From positions 6,187,501 to 6,251,500 of the forward strand of contig NZ_CP041969.1 in the NCBI RefSeq assembly GCF_014107495.1: DNA of 64,000 nt, read 5' to 3'. Position 1 is the first letter of the stretch; each line of letters opens with the position of its first letter. Positions 43,071-52,212 of this stretch are shown in pieces. The notes under the pieces were generated by a model. That model did not search any database. It saw only the letters and a list, made by a program, of their open reading frames with translations, and had not been told where the DNA came from. Both the position numbers and the translations under genes were made by a program. The DNA is from Cohnella cholangitidis (GTDB lineage: Bacteria > Bacillota > Bacilli > Paenibacillales > Paenibacillaceae).

Positions 43071-43832
43071 ATGCAAATCGATTTATCCAATAGAACGGCG
43101 CTGATAACCGGAGCCACGGGGCAATTAGGGCGCGTCATGGCAAGAACGCTCGCGAAATGCGGCGCCAACATCGCGATTCACTATCGAAGCAATGAAGCCC
43201 AAGCGATAGAGCTTCAGGACGAGATTCATTCTTATGGCAGCCGCGCGGCTATCGTTCAAGCAGACATAACAAATCTAGAATCGATTACGTCGATGAAAAC
43301 GAAGATCGAAGAGCAATTGGGTTCCGTTGATATCGTGGTCGCCAACGCGGTCGTACAATACCAATGGACGAGTATTCTGGAACAATCGCCGGCAGATTAT
43401 GAAAGCCAATTCGATTCATGCGTCATGCAGAGCGTGTATTTAGCCAAAGCGTTCGCGCCTTCCATGATCCAGCAGAAGTGGGGAAGGTTCGTCGGAATCA
43501 ATACCGAGTGCGTTATGCAGAACTTTCCGACCCAATCCGCTTATGTCGCAGGCAAACGCGGAATGGACGGGCTGTACCGGGTGCTGGCCAAGGAAATCGG
43601 CGAACATCAGATCACGGTTAACCAAGTGGCGCCCGGTTGGACGATCAGCGAGCGCGATCGCGTCAACAAGACGGAACACAGCGAATCTTACGAGCAAACC
43701 GTTCCCTTAAAGCGCAGAGGCACGGATCAGGAGATCGCCAACGCGGTCGCTTTTCTGGCATCCGACCTAGCAAGCTTCATAACGGGAGCATACATTCCGG
43801 TCAGCGGCGGCAATGTCATGCCTTCGATTTAA
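43071..43832 (+). CDS. Short-chain dehydrogenase/reductase (SDR)
   Basis: A 253-residue classical SDR. The NAD(P) motif is TGATGQLGRVMA, where the third Gly of the usual TGxxxGxG is kept but the middle reads GQLG. VVANAV stands in place of NNAG. The catalytic Tyr-Lys is in SAYVAGKRG, and the C-terminus SGGNVMPSI is typical of the family (FabG-like). ATG 43071 is preferred because the Rossmann fold starts there and GGGGAT precedes it. Monocistronic. Substrate unknown. Confidence 0.87.
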   Translation: MQIDLSNRTALITGATGQLGRVMARTLAKCGANIAIHYRSNEAQAIELQDEIHSYGSRAAIVQADITNLESITSMKTKIEEQLGSVDIVVANAVVQYQWTSILEQSPADYESQFDSCVMQSVYLAKAFAPSMIQQKWGRFVGINTECVMQNFPTQSAYVAGKRGMDGLYRVLAKEIGEHQITVNQVAPGWTISERDRVNKTEHSESYEQTVPLKRRGTDQEIANAVAFLASDLASFITGAYIPVSGGNVMPSI

Positions 43833-43851
43833 ACTTTTTGTAACTTTTTGA

Positions 43852-43886
43852 GATGATTCCCGTAGTATAGGGGGTCGTCTTTTTTT
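43852..43886 (+). terminator. Rho-independent terminator
   Basis: GATGATTCCC and GGGGGTCGTC pair with three G-U wobbles, followed by seven T. It ends the SDR gene. Confidence 0.7.
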
Positions 43887-43915
43887 ACAGAGTGCTTTGA
43901 TGGGAGTATGCAACC

Positions 43916-44506
43916 ATGTTTCAGGACATCATCGATTATTTACTTGATTTCGGCATATGGGGTTTGTTTATTCATTCGTTCGCCGACGCCGTGTTTTTCC
44001 CGATTCCCGCGTTTTTCCTGCAAGTCCCTTTGAGTTTGCTGCATCCTTCCAATGCCTTGTGGCTGGCGACCGTCGGTTATATAGCTTGTTTATTGGGAAC
44101 GCCGTTCGGCTATTTGATCGGCAAGGTGCTCGGCCATTCCGTCTTATATAAGCTGCTCAAGAAGTCATGGGTCGACTCCGCGACGAAAATGTTCCAAAAG
44201 AGCGGAGAAACGGCGATCCTGATCGGTTCGTTTACTCCGATTCCGTTTAAAGTGTTCACCATTTTGTCGGGAGCCATGAAATTTCCGCTGTGGCGCCTGT
44301 TGGCTTATGCGGCAATAGGGAGAGCCGTTAAGTTTTACGCGGTAGGATTGTTGTTCTACTTCTACGGGAAAGCGGCGGAGAACATGGTGGACGACGTTTC
44401 TTTGTACATCTTCGTCATCGCCGTGCCTCTTCTCGTTGTTTTCTTGTTGGTAAGGAAGAGGTTGAGCAAGAAACGAAAGCAATCCGTTGAAATCGAAGCG
44501 GAATGA
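43916..44506 (+). CDS. VTT/SNARE-associated (YqaA/DedA-like) membrane protein
   Basis: A 196-residue membrane protein with four or five hydrophobic segments and the VTT-domain signatures PIPAFFLQVPLSLL, GCLLGTPFGYLIGK-like (ACLLGTPFGYLIGK), and FTPIPFKVFTILSGAMKFPLWRLL with the conserved re-entrant Pro and Arg. Relatives include DedA/UptA/PopT-type flippases for undecaprenyl phosphate or phosphatidylethanolamine, and YqaA. The C-terminus is basic (cytoplasmic). It is convergent with the MFS gene, 8 bases apart. Confidence 0.87.
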   Translation: MFQDIIDYLLDFGIWGLFIHSFADAVFFPIPAFFLQVPLSLLHPSNALWLATVGYIACLLGTPFGYLIGKVLGHSVLYKLLKKSWVDSATKMFQKSGETAILIGSFTPIPFKVFTILSGAMKFPLWRLLAYAAIGRAVKFYAVGLLFYFYGKAAENMVDDVSLYIFVIAVPLLVVFLLVRKRLSKKRKQSVEIEAE

Positions 44507-44514
44507 GGGTCGGT

Positions 44515-45750
44515 TCATCTAGACGTACGGTCGGGCCGTATGGCGAAAACGTTAATGAGAGCAGCAAGCAAGCTTGAGGTAGCGATTACGATGAACAAGA
44601 CGGATGCGGAACCGCGCATGAGCAAGGCGCTAACGGGCGGTCCCGCGGCTACCCCGATGAAACGCATGCTGCTATACAACGAGGTCACGGTACCTCGTTG
44701 TTTTTTGTCTATTCCTTCCGTAATGAGTGCATCCAAGCTAGGCAGAGCCGCGCCGATTCCGGCAGACGCTATAGCAAGAATCAGTACGATCCACCACGAT
44801 GGAGTCCAGCGTACGAACGCTAAGACATACAATGCCGCCGACGATAACGATAACCCGGCTAGGCTCGTCCACTTCATCACTTGCTTGTTCCGGCCGATCC
44901 AACGTCCGCTCAAATAAGAGACAAGACAAAGGCCGGCCAGCGGCAAGGCAAGGATAAATCCTTTAGTCAGCGGTTTTAAGCCGCGAGCCTCTAACGTTTC
45001 CGACAAGTAGAACAAGCTTCCGAATACGATAAACATGCTTATCCCGCCGATCGAGAATATCCCGTACAGCCATTTCCCCTCTTTCCGCAGCAAGGCGAAC
45101 AAATTTTTAGCAAATTCCGATAACTTTATTTTTGAGGCTGTATCCGATGATTTGGCCGGGGCTTTAACTAAGAACAAAACGAGAACAAACGAAAGCAAGC
45201 TGAATACCGGGATCGCGAAAAAAGGGATATACCATGCCCAGACGGCAAGCGACGCGCCAAGGATCGGGCTTAACACTTTACCGAAGGTGTTGGCCGTTTC
45301 CACTAATCCTAGGCCGCTGCTGACGTCTTCGTCCCGTTGAAACAAGTCGCCGACCAAGGGCAGGACGACCGGGAAACATCCTGCCGAGCCTAACCCTTGA
45401 AGCAATCTGGCCGCCAGGATAAAGGAGTACGCTTGAGTATCCAGCCATAGCGCCGCGAACCCCGCGCCGGCACCGGCTAACGAAACGAGAACGAGAGCGG
45501 GCAAAATAACCGCTTTGCGGTTAAAGCGGTCCGACAAATATCCGGCTATAGGAATAAACAAAATGGCTACCGCCGCATATGCGGTAATAATTAAACTCGC
45601 TTGAAACGATGTAATGTTAAGGGCTTTTTGCATAGCCGGCAAAACCGGAATAAGCATCGAGTTGGCGAGAGTCATCGTCAGGGGAATCGAAGCTACCGAA
45701 ATCAGGTCCCATTTTTTACGGGCTTCCATCGTTGAATGTTCCTCCCTCAT
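44515..45750 (-). CDS. MFS transporter (drug/H+ antiporter type)
   Basis: A 411-residue twelve-helix major facilitator. The loop 2-3 motif is GYLSDRFNRKAVILP, and helix 5 has the antiporter-like GLVETANTFGKVLSPILGASL. An MREEHSTMEARK start is annotated; the internal ATG seven codons later is an alternative. The family exports small toxic compounds; substrate unknown. It is monocistronic on the minus strand. Confidence 0.9.
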   Translation of the reverse strand: MREEHSTMEARKKWDLISVASIPLTMTLANSMLIPVLPAMQKALNITSFQASLIITAYAAVAILFIPIAGYLSDRFNRKAVILPALVLVSLAGAGAGFAALWLDTQAYSFILAARLLQGLGSAGCFPVVLPLVGDLFQRDEDVSSGLGLVETANTFGKVLSPILGASLAVWAWYIPFFAIPVFSLLSFVLVLFLVKAPAKSSDTASKIKLSEFAKNLFALLRKEGKWLYGIFSIGGISMFIVFGSLFYLSETLEARGLKPLTKGFILALPLAGLCLVSYLSGRWIGRNKQVMKWTSLAGLSLSSAALYVLAFVRWTPSWWIVLILAIASAGIGAALPSLDALITEGIDKKQRGTVTSLYSSMRFIGVAAGPPVSALLMRGSASVLFIVIATSSLLAALINVFAIRPDRTSR

Positions 45751-45868
45751 GGAACTTTATTTCCGTCTATTCCGGTCAACATTGTCGAATCTAGACTGTA
45801 GTATCGTCCTTTGCCGCTCGCTTTAAACATGGCGAAGAATAGCGGGAGAAGCACACTATAAACATCGC

Positions 45869-46486
45869 TTATGGGGTTATAACCGGATAGAGCTGCCCCT
45901 TGCTGGAGAAGGAGGCTTTGCCCGTTTCTTCGGATACGACAAGCACGATCGCATCGCTCCGCTCGGTTAATCCAACCGCGGCTCTATGGCGCGTTCCGGT
46001 AATGCGATCGTTTCCTTGGGCATCCGTCAGAGGCAGGATATTCTTCGCGGATACGATTTGATTGGCCCTAATGAGCACGGCGCCGTCATGCAACGGGCTC
46101 CCCGGATAGAAAATAGACTCAAGAAGAGTATGAGTAATAGGAGCGCCGACGGGGATCCCCGGCTGCAGAAGTCCGTCGAGAGGATCGCACCTTTCAACGG
46201 CGATAAGTGCGCCATGTCTTCTGTCGGACAAGCTTTGTATCGTGAGGGAGAGATCCATGTAACGTTCGATGTATGGCGACAGATAACAGTTCAAATAAAA
46301 GGTGGCCGCGCTCGATTCGATATGCAGGAAGTTTTTTTTGATTTTTTCGAAGTCTCCGAGCAAGCAATCTCCTTCGTCGTCCAGCGAATGGATGAGATCT
46401 CCAAGACTGGAGATCATCTGCTCGATATCTTCTTTGATGAGTTTCTTCATCGGAGAGAAATCGCAATTGGACGCGCTTGTCGACAT
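45869..46486 (-). CDS. cdaS: Sporulation-type diadenylate cyclase (CdaS-like)
   Basis: A 205-residue protein. Residues about 1-60 form two helices like the autoinhibitory N-terminus of CdaS. The DAC domain follows with the catalytic motifs LHDGAVLI (DGA) and GTRHRAAVGL (RHR). It makes c-di-AMP from two ATP. Length matches Bacillus CdaS (about 207), and there are no membrane segments (unlike CdaA) and no HhH domain (unlike DisA). ATG 46486 follows AAGGAG on the minus strand; further upstream in-frame starts would read through the promoter. A near-consensus sigma-G promoter precedes it, matching forespore expression known for cdaS. Confidence 0.9.
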   Translation of the reverse strand: MSTSASNCDFSPMKKLIKEDIEQMISSLGDLIHSLDDEGDCLLGDFEKIKKNFLHIESSAATFYLNCYLSPYIERYMDLSLTIQSLSDRRHGALIAVERCDPLDGLLQPGIPVGAPITHTLLESIFYPGSPLHDGAVLIRANQIVSAKNILPLTDAQGNDRITGTRHRAAVGLTERSDAIVLVVSEETGKASFSSKGQLYPVITP

Positions 46487-46518
46487 AAGCTTCACTTCTC
46501 CTTGAACATGCTTCCGTT

Positions 46519-46548
46519 TAGGATGCAGATATTGGCGGTTAAGTATGC
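46519..46548 (-). promoter_or_regulatory. Candidate sigma-G promoter of cdaS
   Basis: On the minus strand: GCATA (46548-46544), an 18-base spacer, CATCCTA (46525-46519). This fits the sigma-G consensus with one deviation (C in place of A/T at the fourth -10 base). It lies 33 bases from the cdaS start. Confidence 0.65.
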
Positions 46549-46619
46549 AAGCCCTTATTAGAGGGCGAGTTTTCCAGTATAATGACAGAAGAAAGATTAA
46601 GGACGAGGAGCGTGGAGCA

Positions 46620-47528
46620 ATGTTGGAGAGAACGACTTTGGGCAAAACGGGTTTACAGGTGACCAAGTTAGGGTTCGGCGCAATGGAAATACGCGGCCCC
46701 CGGGTGTGGAACGGAAGACCGGTATCGGATTCCGAGTCGGAGCGAATTTTGAATGCCGTATTAGATTGCGGAATTAACTTTATTGATACTTCTTACGACT
46801 ACGGTCGCAGCGAAGAGCTGATCGGGAAGTTCATTAGCCGCCGGAGGGAGGAGTACATTTTGGCGACGAAGTGCGGTTGCACGTTAGTCGATCACGGAGA
46901 TCATGACGAGACTCCGCACGTATGGACAAGAGATAATTTGTTACATAACATCGATACGAGCTTAAGCAGGATGAAGACGGATTACATCGATTTGCTGCAA
47001 TTGCACGGTCCGACCGTCCAACAGACGGAAGAAGGCCGACTCTTGGACGTGCTGAAGGAAATTCAAGCGACGGGCAAAGTGCGCTCGATCGGGATCTCGA
47101 CTTATTTGCCTCATATCGCTGCTTATATCGAATCAGGAGATTACGATACGTTTCAAGTTCCTTATTCGGCGCTGGAGAGGGAGCACGAGAATCTTATCCG
47201 AGCGGCGGCCGATGGCGGAGCGGGCGTGATCGTGCGCGGAGGAGTCGGAAGAGGCGAACCCGGGGCCGGGTTAGGTTTGGCTGACCGTTGGGTAACTTGG
47301 GAAAAGGCCGGGTTGGACGAGCTTCTGGAGGAAGGGGAAAGCCGGACGGGTTTCCTGCTGCGGTTTACGTTAAGCCATCCAAGGATGTCGACGACGATCG
47401 TCGGGACGATAAATCCGAATCACTTGGCGGAAAACGTGCGCTATGCGCAAAAAGGCTCGCTGTCAACCGAAGTGTACGCGGAAGCGAAACGCCGGTTAGA
47501 CTCCGTTGGATGTTCGCCTGTCGTTTAA
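46620..47528 (+). CDS. Aldo/keto reductase
   Basis: A 302-residue AKR. It opens with TTLGKTGLQVTKLGFGAMEI. The catalytic tetrad region is FIDTSYDYGRSEELIGKF (Asp, Tyr) with a Lys in LATKCGC and a His in LLQLHGP. NADPH-binding elements lie near the C-terminus (STTIVGTINPNHLAENV). ATG 46620 follows GTGGAG; a TATAAT at 46578-46583 may serve as -10. Substrate unknown. It is distinct from the AKR fragment at the left edge. Confidence 0.9.
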   Translation: MLERTTLGKTGLQVTKLGFGAMEIRGPRVWNGRPVSDSESERILNAVLDCGINFIDTSYDYGRSEELIGKFISRRREEYILATKCGCTLVDHGDHDETPHVWTRDNLLHNIDTSLSRMKTDYIDLLQLHGPTVQQTEEGRLLDVLKEIQATGKVRSIGISTYLPHIAAYIESGDYDTFQVPYSALEREHENLIRAAADGGAGVIVRGGVGRGEPGAGLGLADRWVTWEKAGLDELLEEGESRTGFLLRFTLSHPRMSTTIVGTINPNHLAENVRYAQKGSLSTEVYAEAKRRLDSVGCSPVV

Positions 47529-47563
47529 TCCGTTCTGCTTATCATCCTAAGGGGAGAGAGCGG

Positions 47564-48136
47564 TTGAGTTTCTTGAAGACGAGAAGTTTTGCGATTTCTA
47601 GCATCGTAATAGCGGTTCTGCTAATCGTATACGGGTCTTATGAAGTAACTCAGATTAGCAAAGCGAATCAATTCAAACAGAAGATGACGGGGATAAGGTT
47701 CGATGGAATCCATTTGTTCATGAGCCGCGAAGAGGTAAGCAAGCAGCACGGTCTCGGTCTGGACAAGACAGAAGGCTGTTTCGGGTGCGAGATGAATTTT
47801 ATTTACGCTAACCTGCGCTTGTCCGGAAGATATTCCGAAACCTTGAATACTCTCCCATTGGTGAAGAAGATGACGACGGCCGACCCTTCCGACGCCGTAT
47901 TTGGAATCAAAGTGGGGGATTCTTTCGAAGCCGCCGGCGTCATATTCGTCGACCATGGATTCAGAGCCGAAGGGGCGGATCATGTATACGTCAAAGGTCT
48001 GTATTATATACAACTATGGAATGATGGTTATCTTCAAGATTTCAACAAGCGGAAAATATCCGAGCGAACCGACGGAATCATAAGAAGCATCACGGTCGGG
48101 TACAGGGTTAAGTCGGATGAGCAGATCCAATATTAG
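47564..48136 (+). CDS. Membrane-anchored hypothetical protein
   Basis: About 190 residues. One N-terminal membrane segment (SFAISSIVIAVLLIVYGSYEV, residues about 7-27) is followed by a soluble domain with a CFGCEM pair of cysteines and several short beta-type stretches. I do not recognise the family. It may be related to small secreted proteins with repeated turn motifs such as GIHLFMSREEV and DAVFGIKVGDSFEAAGVIF, the latter reminiscent of YjgB/DUF4309-type domains. TTG 47564 is chosen for its 7-base spacing from GGGGAG. It follows the AKR by 35 bases. Confidence 0.7.
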   Translation: MSFLKTRSFAISSIVIAVLLIVYGSYEVTQISKANQFKQKMTGIRFDGIHLFMSREEVSKQHGLGLDKTEGCFGCEMNFIYANLRLSGRYSETLNTLPLVKKMTTADPSDAVFGIKVGDSFEAAGVIFVDHGFRAEGADHVYVKGLYYIQLWNDGYLQDFNKRKISERTDGIIRSITVGYRVKSDEQIQY

Positions 48137-48511
48137 AGAGGAGCTTTCATCCATACCGCGTTTGCCGCGTTCGGATTGTCCGTTATCTTAATGAAGTCGG
48201 CCATGGCGTTTAATGTCGTTAAATGGTTGGGTGCCGCGTATCTCATTTATCTTGGTATAAGGACGCTTCTCTCTAAAACGCAGAACGAGATGAAGGTAGC
48301 ACGATCATTAGATCGCAAAATGTTGAGAAAAATATATAGGCAAGGGCTAATCACGAACGTGTTGAATCCAAAGGTCGCTCTCTTTTATTTGGCATTCTTG
48401 CCGCAGTTCATTAGTGAAGCCGTAGAAGCGATCCTGAACGCGAAGAAAATCGAGACGAGAACGAAACGCATCGCGGACGTCGTGGACCGATTGGCGAAAA
48501 GGAACGCATGA
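48137..48511 (+). pseudogene. LysE-family fragment fused to a YdeI-like C-terminal tail (deletion scar)
   Basis: In one frame starting directly after the previous gene's stop there is a piece of a LysE/RhtB exporter: FIHTAFAAFGLSVILMKSAM, LGAAYLIYLGIRTLL, and ITNVLNPKVALFYLAFLPQF. It lacks the first 45 or so residues and the last two or three helices. After ISEA (about 48420) the sequence becomes VEAILNAKKIETRTKRIADV, which looks like the C-terminal end of YdeI/OmdA-type proteins. The only possible starts are internal (TTG 48176). This is best read as the join left by a deletion between two genes, and a working product is unlikely. Confidence 0.75.
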
Positions 48512-48543
48512 TATTCTAATTTTCACGAGAGGAGAGCGGATAT

Positions 48544-48927
48544 ATGGAAAATATGGGCAGACTTGGCGCCGATTCGGATTTTCATCAACAGTTGCTCGGC
48601 CGAATCAGGAACTTATGCTTGTCTTTTCCGGAGACGAGCGAGCGGATTAGCCATGGGGCTCCGGCTTTTTATTACAAAAATAAGAACATGTTCGCGCAAT
48701 ACCGCGATAATCACCACGGCGACGGGAGAATCGCGTTATGGTGCGCTTCGACCGCCGACGTACGATCTATGCTCATAGAATTAAATCCGGATCTCTATTT
48801 TCTACCGCCATACGTGGCCTATCTGGGCTGGATCGGATTACGTTTAGATCGCGATGCCGCATGGAGCGAAATCGAAAGCATCATCGGGGATGCCTATTTA
48901 TGCAAAATAAAACCAAAACGCAAGTAA
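48544..48927 (+). CDS. MmcQ/YjbR-family protein
   Basis: A 127-residue protein of the MmcQ/YjbR (CyaY-like fold) family, recognised by CLSFPETSERISHGAPAFYYKNKNMF and FLPPYVAYLGWIGLRLD. The family is annotated as DNA-binding, but its role is unproven. GAGGAGAG lies just upstream. It follows the LysE/YdeI scar by 32 bases. Confidence 0.85.
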   Translation: MENMGRLGADSDFHQQLLGRIRNLCLSFPETSERISHGAPAFYYKNKNMFAQYRDNHHGDGRIALWCASTADVRSMLIELNPDLYFLPPYVAYLGWIGLRLDRDAAWSEIESIIGDAYLCKIKPKRK

Positions 48928-48941
48928 CAGACGGAGGGAAT

Positions 48942-49586
48942 ATGAAAGTGGCTCTAGCATACATATTCGATATGGACGGCGTCATCATAGACAGCGAACC
49001 GATCCATTTCGAAGTCGATATTCAAACGATGGAACATTACGGATTGTCTATTACGCATGAGCAGCTTGAGAGATTCGTAGGGATGACGAATCCCGAGATG
49101 TGGGCGATTCTTAAGCAAGAATATCCTTTACCGGACACCGTGGAGGAAATTATTGAGGTTCAGCTTGCTAATAAAATCAGCAAATTAAGGGCGAGCAGCT
49201 TAACTCCGATAGACGGAATCGCGCAGCTGCTTCATGAATTGAATCGCCGCAACATCCCGATCGGTCTTGCTTCTTCTTCGCCTAGACGTTTTATTATGGA
49301 AGTTTTATCGAAATTTCAAATCGAACGATATTTTCAAGCCGTCGTAAGCGGAGAAGAAGTGGCTAAAGGCAAGCCTGCGCCGGATGTCTACTACGAAGCT
49401 GCTCGGCTGCTTGGGGTTGCTCCGGAGCGATGCGTCGTCATCGAGGATTCCAGAAACGGGATTAAAGCGGCGAAAGCAGCAGGGATGCAATGTATCGGGT
49501 TCGTAAACGAAAACTCCGGCAATCAGGATTTATCCGCAGCGGATCGAATCGTTACTTCCATTCGGGAGATTAAGCTAGGGGCTTAA
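48942..49586 (+). CDS. HAD-superfamily hydrolase (beta-phosphoglucomutase-like)
   Basis: A 214-residue HAD subfamily IA protein. Motif I is FDMDGVIIDSEP (nucleophile and acid Asp), motif II ASSSPR, motif III Lys in KGKPAPDVY, motif IV VIEDSRNGIKAA. The cap follows motif I. It may be a sugar-phosphate phosphatase or mutase; the DMDGVIIDSEP pattern fits both. ATG 48942 follows GGAGGG; longer in-frame starts fall inside the MmcQ gene. Confidence 0.9.
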   Translation: MKVALAYIFDMDGVIIDSEPIHFEVDIQTMEHYGLSITHEQLERFVGMTNPEMWAILKQEYPLPDTVEEIIEVQLANKISKLRASSLTPIDGIAQLLHELNRRNIPIGLASSSPRRFIMEVLSKFQIERYFQAVVSGEEVAKGKPAPDVYYEAARLLGVAPERCVVIEDSRNGIKAAKAAGMQCIGFVNENSGNQDLSAADRIVTSIREIKLGA

Positions 49587-49634
49587 GATGGATCGATAGG
49601 GGCAGGCTTTAAATCCGGGCGAGGGGGGTCAACA

Positions 49635-50369
49635 ATGTTCGAGCTCGACTACAGGGTTTATTTTCCGAAGCGAAAGGTTTACGTTTCCAGAAACCACCAA
49701 TGGGCTTTCGCTGCCTGGGCGATGGCTAAGAAGGAAGGTATCATCGGTCCGCGAACGACCTTGCTTCATGTCGATGCCCATCTGGACGATACGTGGGACG
49801 GCGTCATCGTTCCGGGCTTGCATGAAATGAAAGAACGATCGGATTTCATGGAAGTGGCCGGAAGGCTGGAGATCGACAATTTCATATGGGCCGGATTCGC
49901 TGCCCATATGATTGATCGGATCGTCTATGTATGTCCGAAGGAATTGGATGCGTCCGATCCGTTCGACCTCTCCGATTGGAACCTGGAAGGGGAGCAGTTA
50001 AAGCCGATTAAGCAACTGTTAGCGGAAAGAGAATACGCGGGATCCAGATTCGAGTCGATTCGGCAACTTCAAGATCATGTAGAAACGAACCCGGAAGGTT
50101 TGCCATTTTTAGATTTCCCTAGCTCGGTTATTCTCGATTTGGATCTGGACGTATTTAAAGCGAATATGAGCGATCCGGAGGATCGTACGCTCTTACCGGA
50201 AGAGCTCATCAGGGAACAACTTCGATTCCTGAGAGCCCTATATCCGTATGAGCTGATTACGGTAGCCTTGTCGCCCGCCTTCTGCGGGGGGATAAGCAAT
50301 TGCGAACGATTGTATCGTTTGTTTTTGGAATGTTTCGAATTGGATCTGGCTGAAGCCGAGAAATGGTAG
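49635..50369 (+). CDS. UPF0489-family protein (arginase-like fold)
   Basis: A 244-residue protein resembling the UPF0489/C5orf22 family. Conserved acidic and His clusters (TTLLHVDAHLDDTWDG and SSVILDLDLDVFK) look like the metal site of the ureohydrolase/deacetylase fold. Function is unknown. GGGGGG lies upstream of the ATG. It is convergent with the LysR gene, 11 bases apart. Confidence 0.82.
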   Translation: MFELDYRVYFPKRKVYVSRNHQWAFAAWAMAKKEGIIGPRTTLLHVDAHLDDTWDGVIVPGLHEMKERSDFMEVAGRLEIDNFIWAGFAAHMIDRIVYVCPKELDASDPFDLSDWNLEGEQLKPIKQLLAEREYAGSRFESIRQLQDHVETNPEGLPFLDFPSSVILDLDLDVFKANMSDPEDRTLLPEELIREQLRFLRALYPYELITVALSPAFCGGISNCERLYRLFLECFELDLAEAEKW

Positions 50370-50380
50370 GTTCGATTTCA

Positions 50381-51277
50381 TTACTCGATAGCAGCCTTAG
50401 TACTGGCGAAATAGTCGAGTAGGTACTCTTTGAATAATTGTACGTTTTCCGGAAGCTCCGTTTCTTTCTCCCACGTTAAACCGATTGTCCTTTTGCAGAT
50501 TGGCTCCGTGATTTTAACGATTCCGCAAGCTTTAACTCCGTCTAATTGCTTTACCAAAGTCTCCGGAATAAGCGCCACGCCTATGCCTGCTTGGACTAAC
50601 GTTTGCAAACGGGACGGATCGGCGATCTCGAGAGCGATATCCGGCTTGAATCCCGCGATTCGGCAAAACTCGTCGGACGCTTCCCGCAGGCCGGAGCCTT
50701 CTTGCAGTCCGATGAAGGGGTCATTAGACACTTCCTCTAACCGTATTTGAGATGCGCCTGACAATCGATGATTCGGCGGCACTGCCAAATAGATTTCTTC
50801 TTCATGAAGCGCCACCGATTGCAAACCCGCATGTTGAACGAGAGGGGAACAGACGAATAGATCGAGTTCTCCGCGCTCTAATTGGTTGGTCATCGATTTG
50901 TTGCATCCATATTGAAGCTTAACTTGAGTATTGGCCGTTTGCGACATATAAGCTCCGAGGAAATCCGGCATCTCTTCGAGATGGATCATTCCTAGAGAGA
51001 TCGATTGTTTGACGATTCCCGCTTTTCGTGCGGCCTCGCGTTTCCCCTCCTTAAGCTCGGAGAAAGCTTTGTTCACCCGACCGAGGAATACTTTCCCCGA
51101 TTCGTTCAACCGAATGTTTCTGCCGCTGCGTTCGAATAAGGGGAAGCCAAGCTCATCCTCGAGCCGAGCGATGGATTGGCTAAGAGACGGCTGCGAAATT
51201 TTCAGCTCGTCGGCCGCTTTCGTCATATGTTCAAGCCGTGCGACATGCTGGAAATAGGATAACTGCAAGAAATCCAA
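50381..51277 (-). CDS. LysR-family transcriptional regulator
   Basis: A 298-residue LysR regulator with an N-terminal winged helix (FQHVARLEHMTKAADELKISQ, then PSLSQSIARLEDELGFPLFER) and a C-terminal periplasmic-binding-type effector domain (about 90-295). It is divergent from wrbA with a 193-base shared region, so it probably regulates wrbA and itself. Confidence 0.93.
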   Translation of the reverse strand: MDFLQLSYFQHVARLEHMTKAADELKISQPSLSQSIARLEDELGFPLFERSGRNIRLNESGKVFLGRVNKAFSELKEGKREAARKAGIVKQSISLGMIHLEEMPDFLGAYMSQTANTQVKLQYGCNKSMTNQLERGELDLFVCSPLVQHAGLQSVALHEEEIYLAVPPNHRLSGASQIRLEEVSNDPFIGLQEGSGLREASDEFCRIAGFKPDIALEIADPSRLQTLVQAGIGVALIPETLVKQLDGVKACGIVKITEPICKRTIGLTWEKETELPENVQLFKEYLLDYFASTKAAIE

Positions 51278-51470
51278 GTAATACCACCCGCTTTCTTAGT
51301 CGTATTCTACCATATTGTACGAATTTGGTAACTTGCCTTCGTTTAACAAGCATTCATAGTTTCAGGGTGATCAATCAGATAACGCAATTCGTATTGGATA
51401 TGCGAGGAGGAGGCTCGGTATACTTTGGGTGGATAAATCATAATCCAAATTGGTACCGGGAGGAAACAAT

Positions 51471-52082
51471 ATGGCTATCAAATTAGCAATCGTTTATTAC
51501 AGTTCAACGGGAACAAACTATGCGTTGGCTTTGGCCGCGCAAGAAGCCGCGGCGGCGCAAGGGGCGGAAGTCCGTCTCGTTCGGGTAGCGGAGACGGCTC
51601 CGTCTGGCGCTCTCGATTCTAATCCGGCTTGGAAAGCTCATCACGAGGCTACTATAAATGTGCCTGTGGCGACGCTTGGCGACCTGGATTGGGCGGATGC
51701 GATTTTATTCGGTACGCCAACGAGATTCGGCGGGGGGGCCTCTCAGCTTCGGCATTTTCTCGACTCGACCGGAGGTTTGTGGGCCCAAGGAAAGCTGACG
51801 AATAAAGTCGTGTCCGCGTATACTTCGGCGCAGAACGCGCATGGAGGACAAGAAGCAACGATCCTATCGTTGTATACGACGTTCTATCATTGGGGGGCTA
51901 TCGTTGTTGCACCGGGTTATACGGATCCTATATTGTTCAAGACGGGCGGTAATCCTTACGGAACGAGCGCGACGGTAGATCAGCAAGGGCGGTTTGATCC
52001 GGTCGTGCTTGAAGCGGTTAAAGTTCAAACGAAGCGAATCGTCGATATCGCGGATCAACTAAACAAAGGTCAACAGGCATAA
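51471..52082 (+). CDS. wrbA: NAD(P)H:quinone oxidoreductase WrbA
   Basis: A 203-residue flavodoxin-fold FMN protein. The phosphate loop is YYSSTGTNYALA; FGTPTRFGGGASQLRHFLD is the family's substrate/FMN segment. It reduces quinones by two electrons under oxidative stress. ATG 51471 follows GGGAGGA. The divergent LysR gene is the likely regulator. A terminator follows. Confidence 0.92.
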   Translation: MAIKLAIVYYSSTGTNYALALAAQEAAAAQGAEVRLVRVAETAPSGALDSNPAWKAHHEATINVPVATLGDLDWADAILFGTPTRFGGGASQLRHFLDSTGGLWAQGKLTNKVVSAYTSAQNAHGGQEATILSLYTTFYHWGAIVVAPGYTDPILFKTGGNPYGTSATVDQQGRFDPVVLEAVKVQTKRIVDIADQLNKGQQA

Positions 52083-52115
52083 ACTAAACCAATAGCATAG
52101 GAATAGGGATTGAAC

Positions 52116-52137
52116 CTCGCTTCGGCGGGGTTTTTGT
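52116..52137 (+). terminator. Rho-independent terminator after wrbA
   Basis: CCTCGC-TTCG-GCGGGG (one wobble, UUCG-type loop) followed by TTTTTG. Confidence 0.75.
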
Positions 52138-52212
52138 CGTCTTATCGCTACGTCGGGAAAGATAACCGAGCCCTTGGATACAAGGCTTTATTTTTGATAA
52201 GACTGTATTTAT

